From Sphingomonadales bacterium 32-65-25 (GTDB lineage Bacteria; Pseudomonadota; Alphaproteobacteria; Sphingomonadales; Sphingomonadaceae): DNA of 51,584 bases. This document shows positions 38,179-46,946 of this stretch, piece after piece. Position 1 is the first letter of the stretch; every line of letters starts with the position of its first letter. The notes beneath the pieces were generated by a model. It had not been told where the DNA came from and ran no database searches. It saw only the letters and a list, made by a program, of their open reading frames with translations. The DNA is taken from contig NCEU01000010.1 of the NCBI GenBank assembly GCA_002280855.1, forward strand, positions 1 to 51,584, in the 5' to 3' direction. The position numbers were made by a program, and so were the translations under genes.

Positions 38179-40727
38179 CTCTCTCGCTTAGCAGGGCGCG
38201 CGACGCTCTGATGGGTTCGCTGTTTGCCGATACGGCCTCGGCTGAAAAGCCGAGGGCGCGCTTCGCCCTCGACATGCTCTCCGACTGGCTCCCGTACCGG
38301 GTCTTCGACGAGAGCGCCGGGCTCTATCGCAATGCCCGCTCGAAGGGGTTCATCCTCGAGGTGACCCCGCTCATCGGCGCTGACGAGCGCACTGGCGAAA
38401 TCCTGGGGCAGTTCTTCTCCGAAGGGCTGCCCCAGGGGGCCTGCCTGCAGGTGCTCAATTTCGCCAGCCCGCGCATCGGGCAGATTGTCTCGCCATGGTT
38501 CGCGCCCCGCTATGAGCAGGGCGGCATCTACGAGGCAATCGCGCGCGAGCGGCTCGCACGGTTCTATGATCTCGTCTGGGAAAGCGGTTCGGCGCACGCG
38601 CCCTTTCATGTGCGCAGCAGCCGGCTGATCGTCTCGCTCGGGGTACCGGAGGGCTCCGGTGTCACCGACGCAGAGCTCACCGAATGCCGCGAAGGGCTCC
38701 TGGGGCTCATCCATTCGCTGGGGCTCGAAGCCCATGCGCTGCGCCCCTCGGCGCTCATTGGGCTGATTGACGAGTTGACCTCGCCGACCACGGCCCGCGA
38801 GCCGGAGCGTGCAGGCTGGAACCCGCTTGAGCAGATCGACGTCCAGGCGATCCGCGGCGATATCGAGCTCGAGGTCGAGGACGACCGCATGGTGCTGCGA
38901 ACCGAGCGGTTCCGCGAGATGGGCCGCGACAGTGCCGGCAATCCCGAAGTCGGGGAATGTCTGCCTGACAGCTTCGACGTCCGCCACTTTGCCGTGCGCT
39001 CATTCCCCGAACGCTGGGCGCCGTGGGAAGGCGCACGCCTCATCGGCGACATGTTCACCGACAAGCTGCGCTTCCCTTGTCCGACCGCGACGATGCTCTG
39101 CCTCGTCTATCCCGACCAGGATGCGGCATCGGCGCGGGCTGGCTACAAGTTCATGCGTACGACGAGCCTTAGCCAAACGAAAAGCGCACGCTTCCTGCCC
39201 AAGCTCGCCGACCAATCGGCCGAGTGGCGGCATGTCCAGAACGAGCTGCAGGCGGGCAAGAAGCTGGTGAAGCTGTTCTATGGCCTCACCAGCTATTCGC
39301 CGCTCGGCACGGGCGATGCGCACGAGCGCGTGATCAAGGCGATCTTCAAGGCGGCCGGCTGGGATCTTGCCGACGAGCGTTTTCTCCAGCTCCAAGGCCT
39401 GGTTGCGGCTTTCCCCTTGAGCCTCGCCGATGGGCTGGCGGACGACATGCTTCGCCTGAAGCGCATGCGCACCATGCTCTCGACGACGGCGGCCAATATC
39501 GCGCCGATGCAAGGCGAATACCTCGGGCGCAGCGTCCCCCATCTCCTCCTCGTCGGCCGCCGCGGCCAGCCATTCTGGTGGTCGCCCTTCGAGAATGGGG
39601 CGGGCAATCACAACATCGCCATTTGCGGTAAGTCGGGGTCGGGCAAGTCGGTCCTGCTCCAGGAGCTGTGCGCGGCCCTGCGCGGTGCGGGCGCCAAGGT
39701 CGTCGTGATCGACGATGGTCGCTCGTTCGAGCATTCGGTCAAGCTCCAGGGCGGCCGGTTCGTCGAGTTCACGCTGGCGGCGGGGTTCTCGCTCAACCCA
39801 TTCTCGATGGTCGACGATGCACGGGCATCGAGCGACGAGGACTACCGCCTCGATTGCTTCGCGATGATCAAGGCGATCATCGGGCAAATGGCGCGGCACG
39901 ACGACAAGCCCAGCGACACTGAGCGCGGGCTCATCGACCGGGCGGTAACGTCCGTGTGGGACACGCTCGGCAGCGGCGGCAGCATCGATGATATTGCCGC
40001 AGCGCTTGAACAGGGTAGCGGTGAGCTTGGTGCCAACCTCGCGACCGCGATTGCGCCTTATTGCCGGGGCGGCAGCTACAGCGGGTTCTTCTCGGGCAAA
40101 GCCAGCTTCGCGCTCGACGATGATTTCACGGTCTTCGAGATGAGCGATCTGGGCTCGCGCGAGGAACTGAGAAGCGTCGTGCTCTCGGCGATCATGTTCA
40201 TGACCGGCCAGGCCATGACGCGCACGTCGCGCGCAACCCGCAAGCTCCTGCTGATCGACGAGGCCTGGAGCATGCTGAAGGGCGGCTCGATGGGCGAGTT
40301 CGTCGAAACCTATGCCCGCACCGCGCGCAAGTATGGCGGCGCGCTCGCGACCGCCACCCAGTCGCTCAATGACTATTACAAGTCGGATGGTGCGCGCGCC
40401 GCGCTCGAGAACAGCGACTGGATGCTGATCCTCCAGCAGAAGGCCGAGACGATTGCCGACTTCCGGCAGAGTGCGCGGCTGGACATGGACGACCGCACGG
40501 AGACGCTGATCCGGTCGCTGAAGCGGTCGGGCGCGGAATATTCCGAGATCTTCATCAAGGGGCCGGAGACCGAAGCGATCGGCCGCCTCGTGCTCGATCC
40601 GCTCTCGGCGACGATCTTCTCGTCCGACCCCAATACCTATGCGGCAATCCAGGCGCTCGAGGCGCGGGGTATGCCGCTCGCCGACGCGATCCGCAAGGTC
40701 GCCGGTCTGCCGCTGGGAGACCGCTGA
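38175..40727 (+). CDS. traC: T4SS assembly ATPase TraC (VirB4-like)
   Basis: An 850-aa ATPase, the largest conserved T4SS protein. The N-terminal half is the TraC/VirB4 domain (SDWLPYRVFDESAGLYRNAR, LPQGACLQVLNFASPRI). Walker A is GKSGSGKSVLLQEL near residue 485 and Walker B is KLLLIDEAWSML near 690. QSLNDYYKSDGARAALENSD is a conserved C-terminal block. It powers pilus assembly and DNA transfer. Overlaps exist at both ends (4 bp with traV, 1 bp with the next gene). Confidence 0.95.
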   Translation: MTLSLSRARDALMGSLFADTASAEKPRARFALDMLSDWLPYRVFDESAGLYRNARSKGFILEVTPLIGADERTGEILGQFFSEGLPQGACLQVLNFASPRIGQIVSPWFAPRYEQGGIYEAIARERLARFYDLVWESGSAHAPFHVRSSRLIVSLGVPEGSGVTDAELTECREGLLGLIHSLGLEAHALRPSALIGLIDELTSPTTAREPERAGWNPLEQIDVQAIRGDIELEVEDDRMVLRTERFREMGRDSAGNPEVGECLPDSFDVRHFAVRSFPERWAPWEGARLIGDMFTDKLRFPCPTATMLCLVYPDQDAASARAGYKFMRTTSLSQTKSARFLPKLADQSAEWRHVQNELQAGKKLVKLFYGLTSYSPLGTGDAHERVIKAIFKAAGWDLADERFLQLQGLVAAFPLSLADGLADDMLRLKRMRTMLSTTAANIAPMQGEYLGRSVPHLLLVGRRGQPFWWSPFENGAGNHNIAICGKSGSGKSVLLQELCAALRGAGAKVVVIDDGRSFEHSVKLQGGRFVEFTLAAGFSLNPFSMVDDARASSDEDYRLDCFAMIKAIIGQMARHDDKPSDTERGLIDRAVTSVWDTLGSGGSIDDIAAALEQGSGELGANLATAIAPYCRGGSYSGFFSGKASFALDDDFTVFEMSDLGSREELRSVVLSAIMFMTGQAMTRTSRATRKLLLIDEAWSMLKGGSMGEFVETYARTARKYGGALATATQSLNDYYKSDGARAALENSDWMLILQQKAETIADFRQSARLDMDDRTETLIRSLKRSGAEYSEIFIKGPETEAIGRLVLDPLSATIFSSDPNTYAAIQALEARGMPLADAIRKVAGLPLGDR

Positions 40728-41113
40728 TGGTCTTCCATCAAACCCCGTTCGATCACATCGGTGTGTGGTCGCCGCCGATGCGGCTGCTCCCGTTCCTGCA
40801 GGGCACCTGCTTCGTCCTCATCGAGGCGTCACGTTTCGCGGTCTCGAGCCTGCTCATCGTGCTTGGACTGCCGCTGTTCGCGTTCCTGTTCCTGGCAGGC
40901 TGGGACATGGCCCTGCTGTTCGCGCAGCTCGGCAACTTGGCGGACCACTACCGCGAAGCCAGCGCGATCCGGCGTATCGCCTTCTCGCAGGACTTGCAGG
41001 GCGTCTTTCTGGCCACTTCGCTGGGCGTGCTGCTCGTGCGCGCGCCGCGGTTCCTGAAGCGCCTCGACACAACGCCTGCTCCGGCCTTCCTCAAGGAGAC
41101 CGACAATGGCTGA
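40727..41113 (+). CDS. small inner-membrane protein of tra operon, unknown
   Basis: A 128-aa protein with two or three hydrophobic segments (FLQGTCFVLIEASRFAVSSL, LIVLGLPLFAFLFLAGWDMA, LQGVFLATSLGVLLVRAPRF). I do not recognise a family in F plasmids. It is translationally coupled to traC on one side and trbI on the other (8-base overlap), so it is surely expressed with the T4SS. A role as entry-exclusion, pilus accessory or TraC partner is possible, with no direct evidence. Confidence 0.7.
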   Translation: MVFHQTPFDHIGVWSPPMRLLPFLQGTCFVLIEASRFAVSSLLIVLGLPLFAFLFLAGWDMALLFAQLGNLADHYREASAIRRIAFSQDLQGVFLATSLGVLLVRAPRFLKRLDTTPAPAFLKETDNG

Positions 41114-41492
41114 CACGCCCCTATTACAATCTTTTAATCGCCCGCTCGCGCTGCGGCTCGGCGGGGTTCTCCTCACCGTCTGCCTCCTGCTCTGGGGCGC
41201 CTGGGTCAGCCGCGAACTGGTGAAGCCCCGCGAGCAGATCGTCACCGTGCGCTTGTCCGAGACCGTCGCGCGCTTCGTCGATGCCGAGGCGCGTGAGCGC
41301 CAGGATCCTGAAGCGGGTCAGGCGCGCACGCTCGCCTATCTCAAGGCCGCCGAAGCGGCGGTGCAGGAGATGGGCGGCAATGGCCGGGTGGTGCTGGTCG
41401 CCGAGGCGGTCGTGGCCGGCGACGTGCCCGATGCCACCGCCGAACTCGAGCAGCGCATTGCCGCACGGCTTGGCCGGGAGAAGCGGCCATGA
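41106..41492 (+). CDS. trbI: F-type conjugation protein TrbI
   Basis: A 128-aa protein with one N-terminal membrane helix (RLGGVLLTVCLLLWGAWVSR) and a periplasmic part (IVTVRLSETVARFVDAEARE, LKAAEAAVQEMGGNGRVVLV). Size, topology and position between traC and traW match TrbI of the F system, which influences pilus retraction. It overlaps the unknown membrane gene and the S26 gene. Confidence 0.78.
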   Translation: MADTPLLQSFNRPLALRLGGVLLTVCLLLWGAWVSRELVKPREQIVTVRLSETVARFVDAEARERQDPEAGQARTLAYLKAAEAAVQEMGGNGRVVLVAEAVVAGDVPDATAELEQRIAARLGREKRP

Positions 41493-42010
41493 CCCGTGCC
41501 ATCATCGGCCTCCTCAGCCGAGCCAGGCGTCCGCTGCTGCTGACCGGAATCGTCGCCTTGCCGTTCGCCTGGACGCCGCTTGCCGCCTTCGGCCAGGACC
41601 ATGCGTTCCTGATCAATGCGAGCCCGAGCCTGCCCAACTGGGCATTCTGGCTCGACAAGTCGGCGCCGATCGCGCGCGGCAGTCTGATCTTCTTCGAACC
41701 GCCGGCCTCGCCGCTTCTGGAGAAGCACTTCGGCAAAGGCCCGCACCTCTTCGGCAAGCGCGTGCTGGGTGTGCCGGGTGACGTTGTGACTCACGCAGGT
41801 CTGCAAGTCCTGATCAACGGACGACCCGTTGCGACGCGCCTTGCGCAGACCCGGCTCGGCTTCAGGCTGAGCCCGGGACCGCAAGGCGTGATCCCGCGCA
41901 GCTGCTATTACGTCGGTAGCGACCATCCGCGCGGCCTCGACAGCCGCTACGGCGAGGTGGGCTTGGCCTGCCGCGGCCATATCCTGGGCAGCGGGAGGGC
42001 GATCCTGTGA
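41489..42010 (+). CDS. S26-family signal peptidase of T4SS
   Basis: A 173-aa membrane-anchored serine peptidase. After one helix (PLLLTGIVALPFAWTPL), NASPSLPNWAFW carries the S-L-P nucleophile (Ser47) and GKRVLGVPGDVV carries the general-base Lys90, the two catalytic motifs of S26 enzymes. RP4 TraF is a member of this family and trims and cyclises its pilin; here it most likely matures the TraA pilin. The F plasmid has no such gene, so this is a hybrid feature of these alphaproteobacterial operons. Confidence 0.88.
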   Translation: MTRAIIGLLSRARRPLLLTGIVALPFAWTPLAAFGQDHAFLINASPSLPNWAFWLDKSAPIARGSLIFFEPPASPLLEKHFGKGPHLFGKRVLGVPGDVVTHAGLQVLINGRPVATRLAQTRLGFRLSPGPQGVIPRSCYYVGSDHPRGLDSRYGEVGLACRGHILGSGRAIL

Positions 42011-42636
42011 GGCGCGCTCTTCTCTTGCCGCTTGGTCTTGCCATCACCAGCCAGGTCGAGGCCCGCGACTATGGCCAGCATGGTACCGTGTTTCCGGTGA
42101 TCGAGCGCGATCTCCTCGAGCAGATCCACGCGCGCCTTACTGCCATGGAAAAGTCTGGCGAGACGCAGCGGCGCAATGACGAGTTGAAGCAGCGCACCGC
42201 CGCCCGGGTCAACCGGCCGGAGCCGGTGGCAGGCCTCACGCGGGCCGAGACCGCCCGGCGCTGGGCGTTCGACCCGACGATCACGCTCGAGACCGACATT
42301 CGCGGCGCAAAGGGCGAGCTCATTCACGCCCGGGGAACCCGCGTGAACCCGCTCGACAGTGTGCCGCTGCGCGCCGAGCTGCTGTTCTTCGACGGCGACG
42401 ATCCCGACCAGCTTGCCTGGGCGATCAGCCAGTCGCCTGGCGCCAAGCTCATCCTCGTGCGCGGCGCGCCGCTCGAGCTGATGAAGGCGCGGCAACGGCG
42501 CTTCTACTTCGACCAGGGCGGCAAGCTGATCGGACATTTCGGGATCAAGTCCGTGCCGGCGCGCGTGCGCCAGCAAGGACGGCTCCTCGACGTCAGCGAG
42601 ATCGTCCTGTCCCGCAAACCGGGAGTTCGGCCATGA
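42007..42636 (+). CDS. traW: T4SS periplasmic protein TraW
   Basis: A 209-aa exported protein. A short leader (RRALLLPLGLAITSQVEA) is followed by RDYGQHGTVFPVIERDLLEQ, the strongly conserved TraW start. Further blocks are AFDPTITLETDIRGAKGELI, RVNPLDSVPLRAELLFFDGD and FGIKSVPARV. TraW works with TraU and TrbC in F pilus assembly, and these genes follow directly with 4-base overlaps. Confidence 0.9.
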   Translation: MRRALLLPLGLAITSQVEARDYGQHGTVFPVIERDLLEQIHARLTAMEKSGETQRRNDELKQRTAARVNRPEPVAGLTRAETARRWAFDPTITLETDIRGAKGELIHARGTRVNPLDSVPLRAELLFFDGDDPDQLAWAISQSPGAKLILVRGAPLELMKARQRRFYFDQGGKLIGHFGIKSVPARVRQQGRLLDVSEIVLSRKPGVRP

Positions 42637-43646
42637 ATTTCCTTCGAAACCTTGCGACCACAGCGCTGGGAGCTCTCAGCCTGGTCATGACCAGCCCGGC
42701 CGAGGCTTCGGCAGGCCCGGGCCGCTGTACCGGCAGCTTCGTCAATCCGATCACCGACATCTGCTGGTCGTGCCTGTTCCCGATATCGATCGGCGGGCTC
42801 AAGATTTGGCCGTCCAATCGTCCAGATCCCGCCAATCCGGCCTTGCCGCTGTGCCTGTGTGGTTTGCGGCCTGGCATTGCCATGGGCTTCTGGGAGCCCG
42901 TCCGGCTTGCTGATGTCAGCATGAAGCCGTGGTGTTTCGTCAATCTCGGCGGAATGAAGCTCGATCCCGGCTTCGACATCGGGTTCCGTTCGATCAAGGG
43001 TCCTTCGGCGATTGGCGGGGCGAGCCAGAATTATTCGAGCTGGCATGTTCACTGGTATGCCTACCCACTGATCTACTGGATGGAGATCGTCACCGATTTC
43101 CTGTGCCTCGAGTCCGGCTCGATCGACATTCTCTACATCTCGGAGATCGATCCGCTCTGGCAGGACAGCGAGCTCACCGCGATCATCAACCCCGAAGCCG
43201 TGCTCTTCGCCAACCCGCTGGCGCTGGCTGCTTGCGCTGCCGATTGCGTATCCTCGACGGTCCACCTGCCGGTCGACGAGATGTTCTGGTGTGCGGGCTG
43301 CCAGGGCTCGATGTACCCGATGAACGGCAACGTCTCGGCCTCGATTGGCCACGTGCAGGCCTCGCGGCTCGTGCTTTCGCGTTTCGCCTACAAGCTTCAC
43401 CGCGAGCTCGTCGCCTGGGGCACGATGGGCGGCAAGGGCCTTTGCGGCAAGTACCTGATGCCGGTGATGCGCAAGCAGCAATACCGCTTCCAGGCCACCA
43501 ATCCGAACCCGGCGACCAAGGGGCGCTATGCCTGCCCCCCGATCGGCGCCGCCACCACCTTTCAATCGGCCGGACAGGTCATCCCCGCGATCGGCGAGGA
43601 CATGGGCTACCTCGTCTGGCGCAAGCGGAACTGCTGCGCGCTATGA
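42633..43646 (+). CDS. traU: T4SS periplasmic protein TraU
   Basis: A 337-aa Cys-rich exported protein. GRCTGSFVNPITDICWSCLF, PSNRPDPANPALPLCLCGLR and YNYSSWHVHWY-like NYSSWHVHWYAYPLIYWMEI are TraU signature blocks; MYPMNGNVSASIGHVQASRL follows near the end. It is required for DNA transfer more than for pilus formation in F. Its many cysteines explain the DsbC-like gene upstream. The ATG overlaps the traW stop, and its stop overlaps trbC (ATGA). Confidence 0.94.
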   Translation: MNFLRNLATTALGALSLVMTSPAEASAGPGRCTGSFVNPITDICWSCLFPISIGGLKIWPSNRPDPANPALPLCLCGLRPGIAMGFWEPVRLADVSMKPWCFVNLGGMKLDPGFDIGFRSIKGPSAIGGASQNYSSWHVHWYAYPLIYWMEIVTDFLCLESGSIDILYISEIDPLWQDSELTAIINPEAVLFANPLALAACAADCVSSTVHLPVDEMFWCAGCQGSMYPMNGNVSASIGHVQASRLVLSRFAYKLHRELVAWGTMGGKGLCGKYLMPVMRKQQYRFQATNPNPATKGRYACPPIGAATTFQSAGQVIPAIGEDMGYLVWRKRNCCAL

Positions 43647-44398
43647 ACCGGACACTTCTTCTCATCCCCTTGGGGATTGGTCTCTCGCTTGCTGGGCTCG
43701 CGCTTGCGCAAAGCGCGCCGGACGGTATCGATCTCGACGCCATTCGCGCCCGCTCGGCCGAGCATGGTCAGGACGCCGATGCGCTCGCGGCCACGGTCCG
43801 CAGCCGCGCCGAGGCCGTGCACGATGACGCCCTGCAAACCCAGGATCAGGCACAGGCGGCGGGTGCCCGGTATGCGGGCAGCCTGCCGCCAGCGGCAAAG
43901 AGTGCCGACACGCTCGATTTCGACGCGATGGTTCGCGAGCGGGCCGAGGCGGAGAAGACTCCGCTCGGACAAGGGCCGCGTTTCATCGCCTTTGCCAGCC
44001 TGTCGATGCCGCCCGAAGCCTTGAAGGCGCTGGTACGCGACATGGGCCGGGCCGGCGGCGTGACCGTGCTGCGCGGCTTTCCTGCGGGCGATTCCGCCCG
44101 GTTCAAGGCGATGCTGGCCGCGATCTGGCAAAACGAGGATGCACCCCAGGCGCTCGGGATCGACCCGCGCCTGTTCCGCGCCTTTCACATCGAGGCCGCG
44201 CCGAGCTTCGTGATGGCGGGCAGCGACTTTTCTCCCTGCGACGGCTTCGATTGCCGCGACGTCGCGCCGCCCCACGATCGGCTGACCGGCAATGTCACGG
44301 TCGGCCAGGTCCTCGAAACCTTCCGCGACGGGGATGGTCCGGGTGCCGCGCTCGCTCGCCTGCATCTCGCCCGCCTCGAACAGGGAGAGGTTCAATGA
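43643..44398 (+). CDS. trbC: F-type pilus assembly protein TrbC
   Basis: A 251-aa exported protein. A signal peptide (LLLIPLGIGLSLAGLALAQ) and a helical, Ala-rich stretch lead to a thioredoxin-like TrbC domain (FIAFASLSMPPEALKALVRD, GGVTVLRGFPAGDSARFKAM, DPRLFRAFHIEAAPSFVM). The start ATG at 43643 overlaps the traU stop; the longer open frame upstream is the shadow of traU. It partners TraW in pilus assembly. Confidence 0.88.
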   Translation: MNRTLLLIPLGIGLSLAGLALAQSAPDGIDLDAIRARSAEHGQDADALAATVRSRAEAVHDDALQTQDQAQAAGARYAGSLPPAAKSADTLDFDAMVRERAEAEKTPLGQGPRFIAFASLSMPPEALKALVRDMGRAGGVTVLRGFPAGDSARFKAMLAAIWQNEDAPQALGIDPRLFRAFHIEAAPSFVMAGSDFSPCDGFDCRDVAPPHDRLTGNVTVGQVLETFRDGDGPGAALARLHLARLEQGEVQ

Positions 44399-46125
44399 AG
44401 CCCTACCTCACACTGATCGGGGCCGTGCTGCTTCTGGCAGGAGCACTCCAGCCCGCTTCGGCCCAATCGCCGGGCGACGCGAAAGCGGACGGCAAAGCCT
44501 TCGGGACCTCGGTGATCGATCGCGTGAAAAGCGCGGCAACGACCGCGCCTGACGCTTCGCGGGTGCCCGGGTTCAATCCCGCGGCAACGCAGGGCCTGGA
44601 AGACCTTGCCGATCATCCTGACCGGATCGAGGGCGCGGCGCGCAGTGCCGCGTCCAGCAATACCGCGGTCCGCGCGATCGAGGACAGCATGAACAATCGC
44701 GCGCGCTTCTCAGCCCAGGAGATCAAGAGCATCCTCGCGCGGTCGGGACAGATCAGCGAAACGCCGCTCGATTACACCAGCGGCATGTCGGTCTCGGGCT
44801 CGAAGGGCAACTGCGTGCCCCTGCCGCCGGGAACCGGTTCGGTCGGCACTTACATGGCGACCTGCAACACCGGTTACACCGCCGAGACGAGGGCCGCTTC
44901 CTGCGAGGTTCCGCTCGAGGCGCACGCGACCCCGCGCGAGGTCTATGGCTACTATTGCGTTGCAGGCAGCGGGGTCGATCCGTCCGGCATCTATGCCTGC
45001 AATCATTATCCGGCGCCGCAGTGCACGGTAACCCAGTCCTGGCCGATCAACCTGTGCGATCCCTATTTCGGGATCTACTGGGGCTGCAATTATGGGGACC
45101 TGCGCGTCGATCTGATGAGCTGCACTTCGCGGGTTGAAGGGGCAACGGCTTACACGACGACCACGGAAACCGTGGTAACCACCGAGCGGAACGAGAGCCA
45201 GTGCTCGCCGCTGTCAGGCGATACAAATTGCACGCTCGACACCGAAGTCTGCACCGACAGCGACCCGGTCACCCGGATTGTCGATGGCGTTGCGGTCACC
45301 CAGCCGTGCTGGGCCTGGCAGCGCAACTACACATGCTCGGCCAAGACCGCCGGCAATGATTGCGGTGACCTCGAAGCAAATGGCAGCTGCCGCTTCGTGC
45401 GCGAAGACTGCCTGACCGATGACAGTCCCTGTTCTACCGCTGAGCGGGTCTACGAGTGCCCGGTGCCGGCGGGCGAGAATTCGGGCCAGCAATATGTCTG
45501 CGACGGCGATGTCTACTGCATCGACGGCTCATGCGAGACGATCAGCCGCGAGGCCAACGACGAGTTCAAGGATGCGGTCGTCGCCTTGAGCGCCATGGAC
45601 CAGGCGCGGCGCGAGTTCGATCCTGCCACGATGACCTTGTTCAAGGGGGAGCGCGAGACCTGTTCCTCCAAGGTCTTCGGGATTCTCAACTGCTGCAAAG
45701 GCAAGGGCTTTCCGCTCATCCCGGGGATTCAGCTGCTGGTAGCGCTGGGCTGCGGCCGTGAGGAAATCCTGCTCCATCAGCGCGACGCGCAGGGCCTGTG
45801 CGCCTACGTCGGCACCTACTGCTCCTCGAGTTTTCTCGGCGTCTGCCTGACCAAGAAGAAGGTCTATTGCTGCTTTGAGTCCAAGCTGACCCGTATCTTG
45901 CAGGAACAGGGCCGCGCCCAGCTCCCCAAGCCCTGGGACAAGCCCAAGACCGAGCAGTGCCTTGGCTTCACGCTCGACGAGTTCGCCCGGCTCGACCTCA
46001 GCCGGATGGATTTCTCCGAGGTCTATGCCGAGTTCACCGACGCGGCGCGGCTCCCCGACGAACTCCAGACATCTGAGCTCATCCAGCAGAAGATCCGCGA
46101 CTATTACGAAAGGAGCAGCCAATGA
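44395..46125 (+). CDS. traN: mating-pair stabilisation protein TraN
   Basis: A 576-aa outer-membrane protein with a signal peptide (YLTLIGAVLLLAGALQPASA). It is very Cys-rich: DGDVYCIDGSCETI, FGILNCCKGKGFPLIPGIQL, YVGTYCSSSFLGVCLTKKKV plus YCCFESK are TraN hallmarks. It contacts the recipient surface and stabilises mating pairs; its variable middle (about residues 180-360) sets recipient preference. The ATG at 44395 has a GGGAGAGG site and overlaps the trbC stop. Confidence 0.93.
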   Translation: MKPYLTLIGAVLLLAGALQPASAQSPGDAKADGKAFGTSVIDRVKSAATTAPDASRVPGFNPAATQGLEDLADHPDRIEGAARSAASSNTAVRAIEDSMNNRARFSAQEIKSILARSGQISETPLDYTSGMSVSGSKGNCVPLPPGTGSVGTYMATCNTGYTAETRAASCEVPLEAHATPREVYGYYCVAGSGVDPSGIYACNHYPAPQCTVTQSWPINLCDPYFGIYWGCNYGDLRVDLMSCTSRVEGATAYTTTTETVVTTERNESQCSPLSGDTNCTLDTEVCTDSDPVTRIVDGVAVTQPCWAWQRNYTCSAKTAGNDCGDLEANGSCRFVREDCLTDDSPCSTAERVYECPVPAGENSGQQYVCDGDVYCIDGSCETISREANDEFKDAVVALSAMDQARREFDPATMTLFKGERETCSSKVFGILNCCKGKGFPLIPGIQLLVALGCGREEILLHQRDAQGLCAYVGTYCSSSFLGVCLTKKKVYCCFESKLTRILQEQGRAQLPKPWDKPKTEQCLGFTLDEFARLDLSRMDFSEVYAEFTDAARLPDELQTSELIQQKIRDYYERSSQ

Positions 46126-46946
46126 GCGCTCGCCTCACCGGCCTCACAGCCATCATCCTGGCCGCCGTGCTCGGGCAGGCAAGCCCAGCGGCAGCGCAGG
46201 AAACTGCCCAAGTGCCGAGCGCATCGGTCAATGACGGCGATGCCTTCTACTGCGGTGAACGGCGGCTCGGTTACTGGTTCTACTGCGTACGGCCCAAGCC
46301 GACCACGCCGCAGACTGCCGAGCCGAACCCCCAGGCGCCAACCGCCACCGCCGCACTCGACGCGATCACCACGAACTTGCGCGAACTTAAAGCGCGGGCG
46401 ATCATCAAGCCGACGCCGGAAAACGTGACCGCCTACATCCGCTTCCAGCGCGAGCAGCTCGACCGAGCGTCGTTATTTTCTGATGTCTGGCAGCGGGCGA
46501 TCTGGCAGGATCCGGGTCTCGACTACACGCTCGAGCGTCCGGTCGGGGCGCTTGCCAAGCGGCAGTGGCAGGATGCAAGGGCGGCCGAGCGAGATACGGT
46601 CATGGCGCATCTCGGCGACCGGTTCGGCCTGTTCTACTTCTTTGCCCAGACTTGCGGCGCCTGCGAGGTGATGAGCCCGATCGTCAAGGCGGTAGCCGAT
46701 CGCTGGCACCTCACGGTCCGCGCCATTTCGACTGATGGCGGACCCTCGCGCCATTTCCCCAACTACACCGTCGAGAGCGGGCAGCGGCCGCGGATGGGTC
46801 TCGAGCCCAAGATCACGCCAGCGCTGGTCCTGTGGGACAGCGAAGCCAAGCGCGCGATCCCGATCGGATACGGCGTCCTGTCGGCCGACGAACTGCAGGA
46901 CCGCATCTTTCTCCTGACCTCAAAGGAAGCCGGCCATGATTTCTAA
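46122..46946 (+). CDS. traF: T4SS pilus assembly protein TraF (thioredoxin-like)
   Basis: A 274-aa exported protein. A signal peptide is followed by FYCGERRLGYWFYC and a C-terminal thioredoxin-like domain with FGLFYFFAQTCGACEVMSPI. The C178-G-A-C181 pair is intact, whereas F-plasmid TraF lacks this motif, so this version may be redox-active. ITPALVLWDSEAKRAIPIGY contains the cis-Pro. Overlaps exist with traN (4 bp) and traH (11 bp). Confidence 0.9.
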   Translation: MSARLTGLTAIILAAVLGQASPAAAQETAQVPSASVNDGDAFYCGERRLGYWFYCVRPKPTTPQTAEPNPQAPTATAALDAITTNLRELKARAIIKPTPENVTAYIRFQREQLDRASLFSDVWQRAIWQDPGLDYTLERPVGALAKRQWQDARAAERDTVMAHLGDRFGLFYFFAQTCGACEVMSPIVKAVADRWHLTVRAISTDGGPSRHFPNYTVESGQRPRMGLEPKITPALVLWDSEAKRAIPIGYGVLSADELQDRIFLLTSKEAGHDF

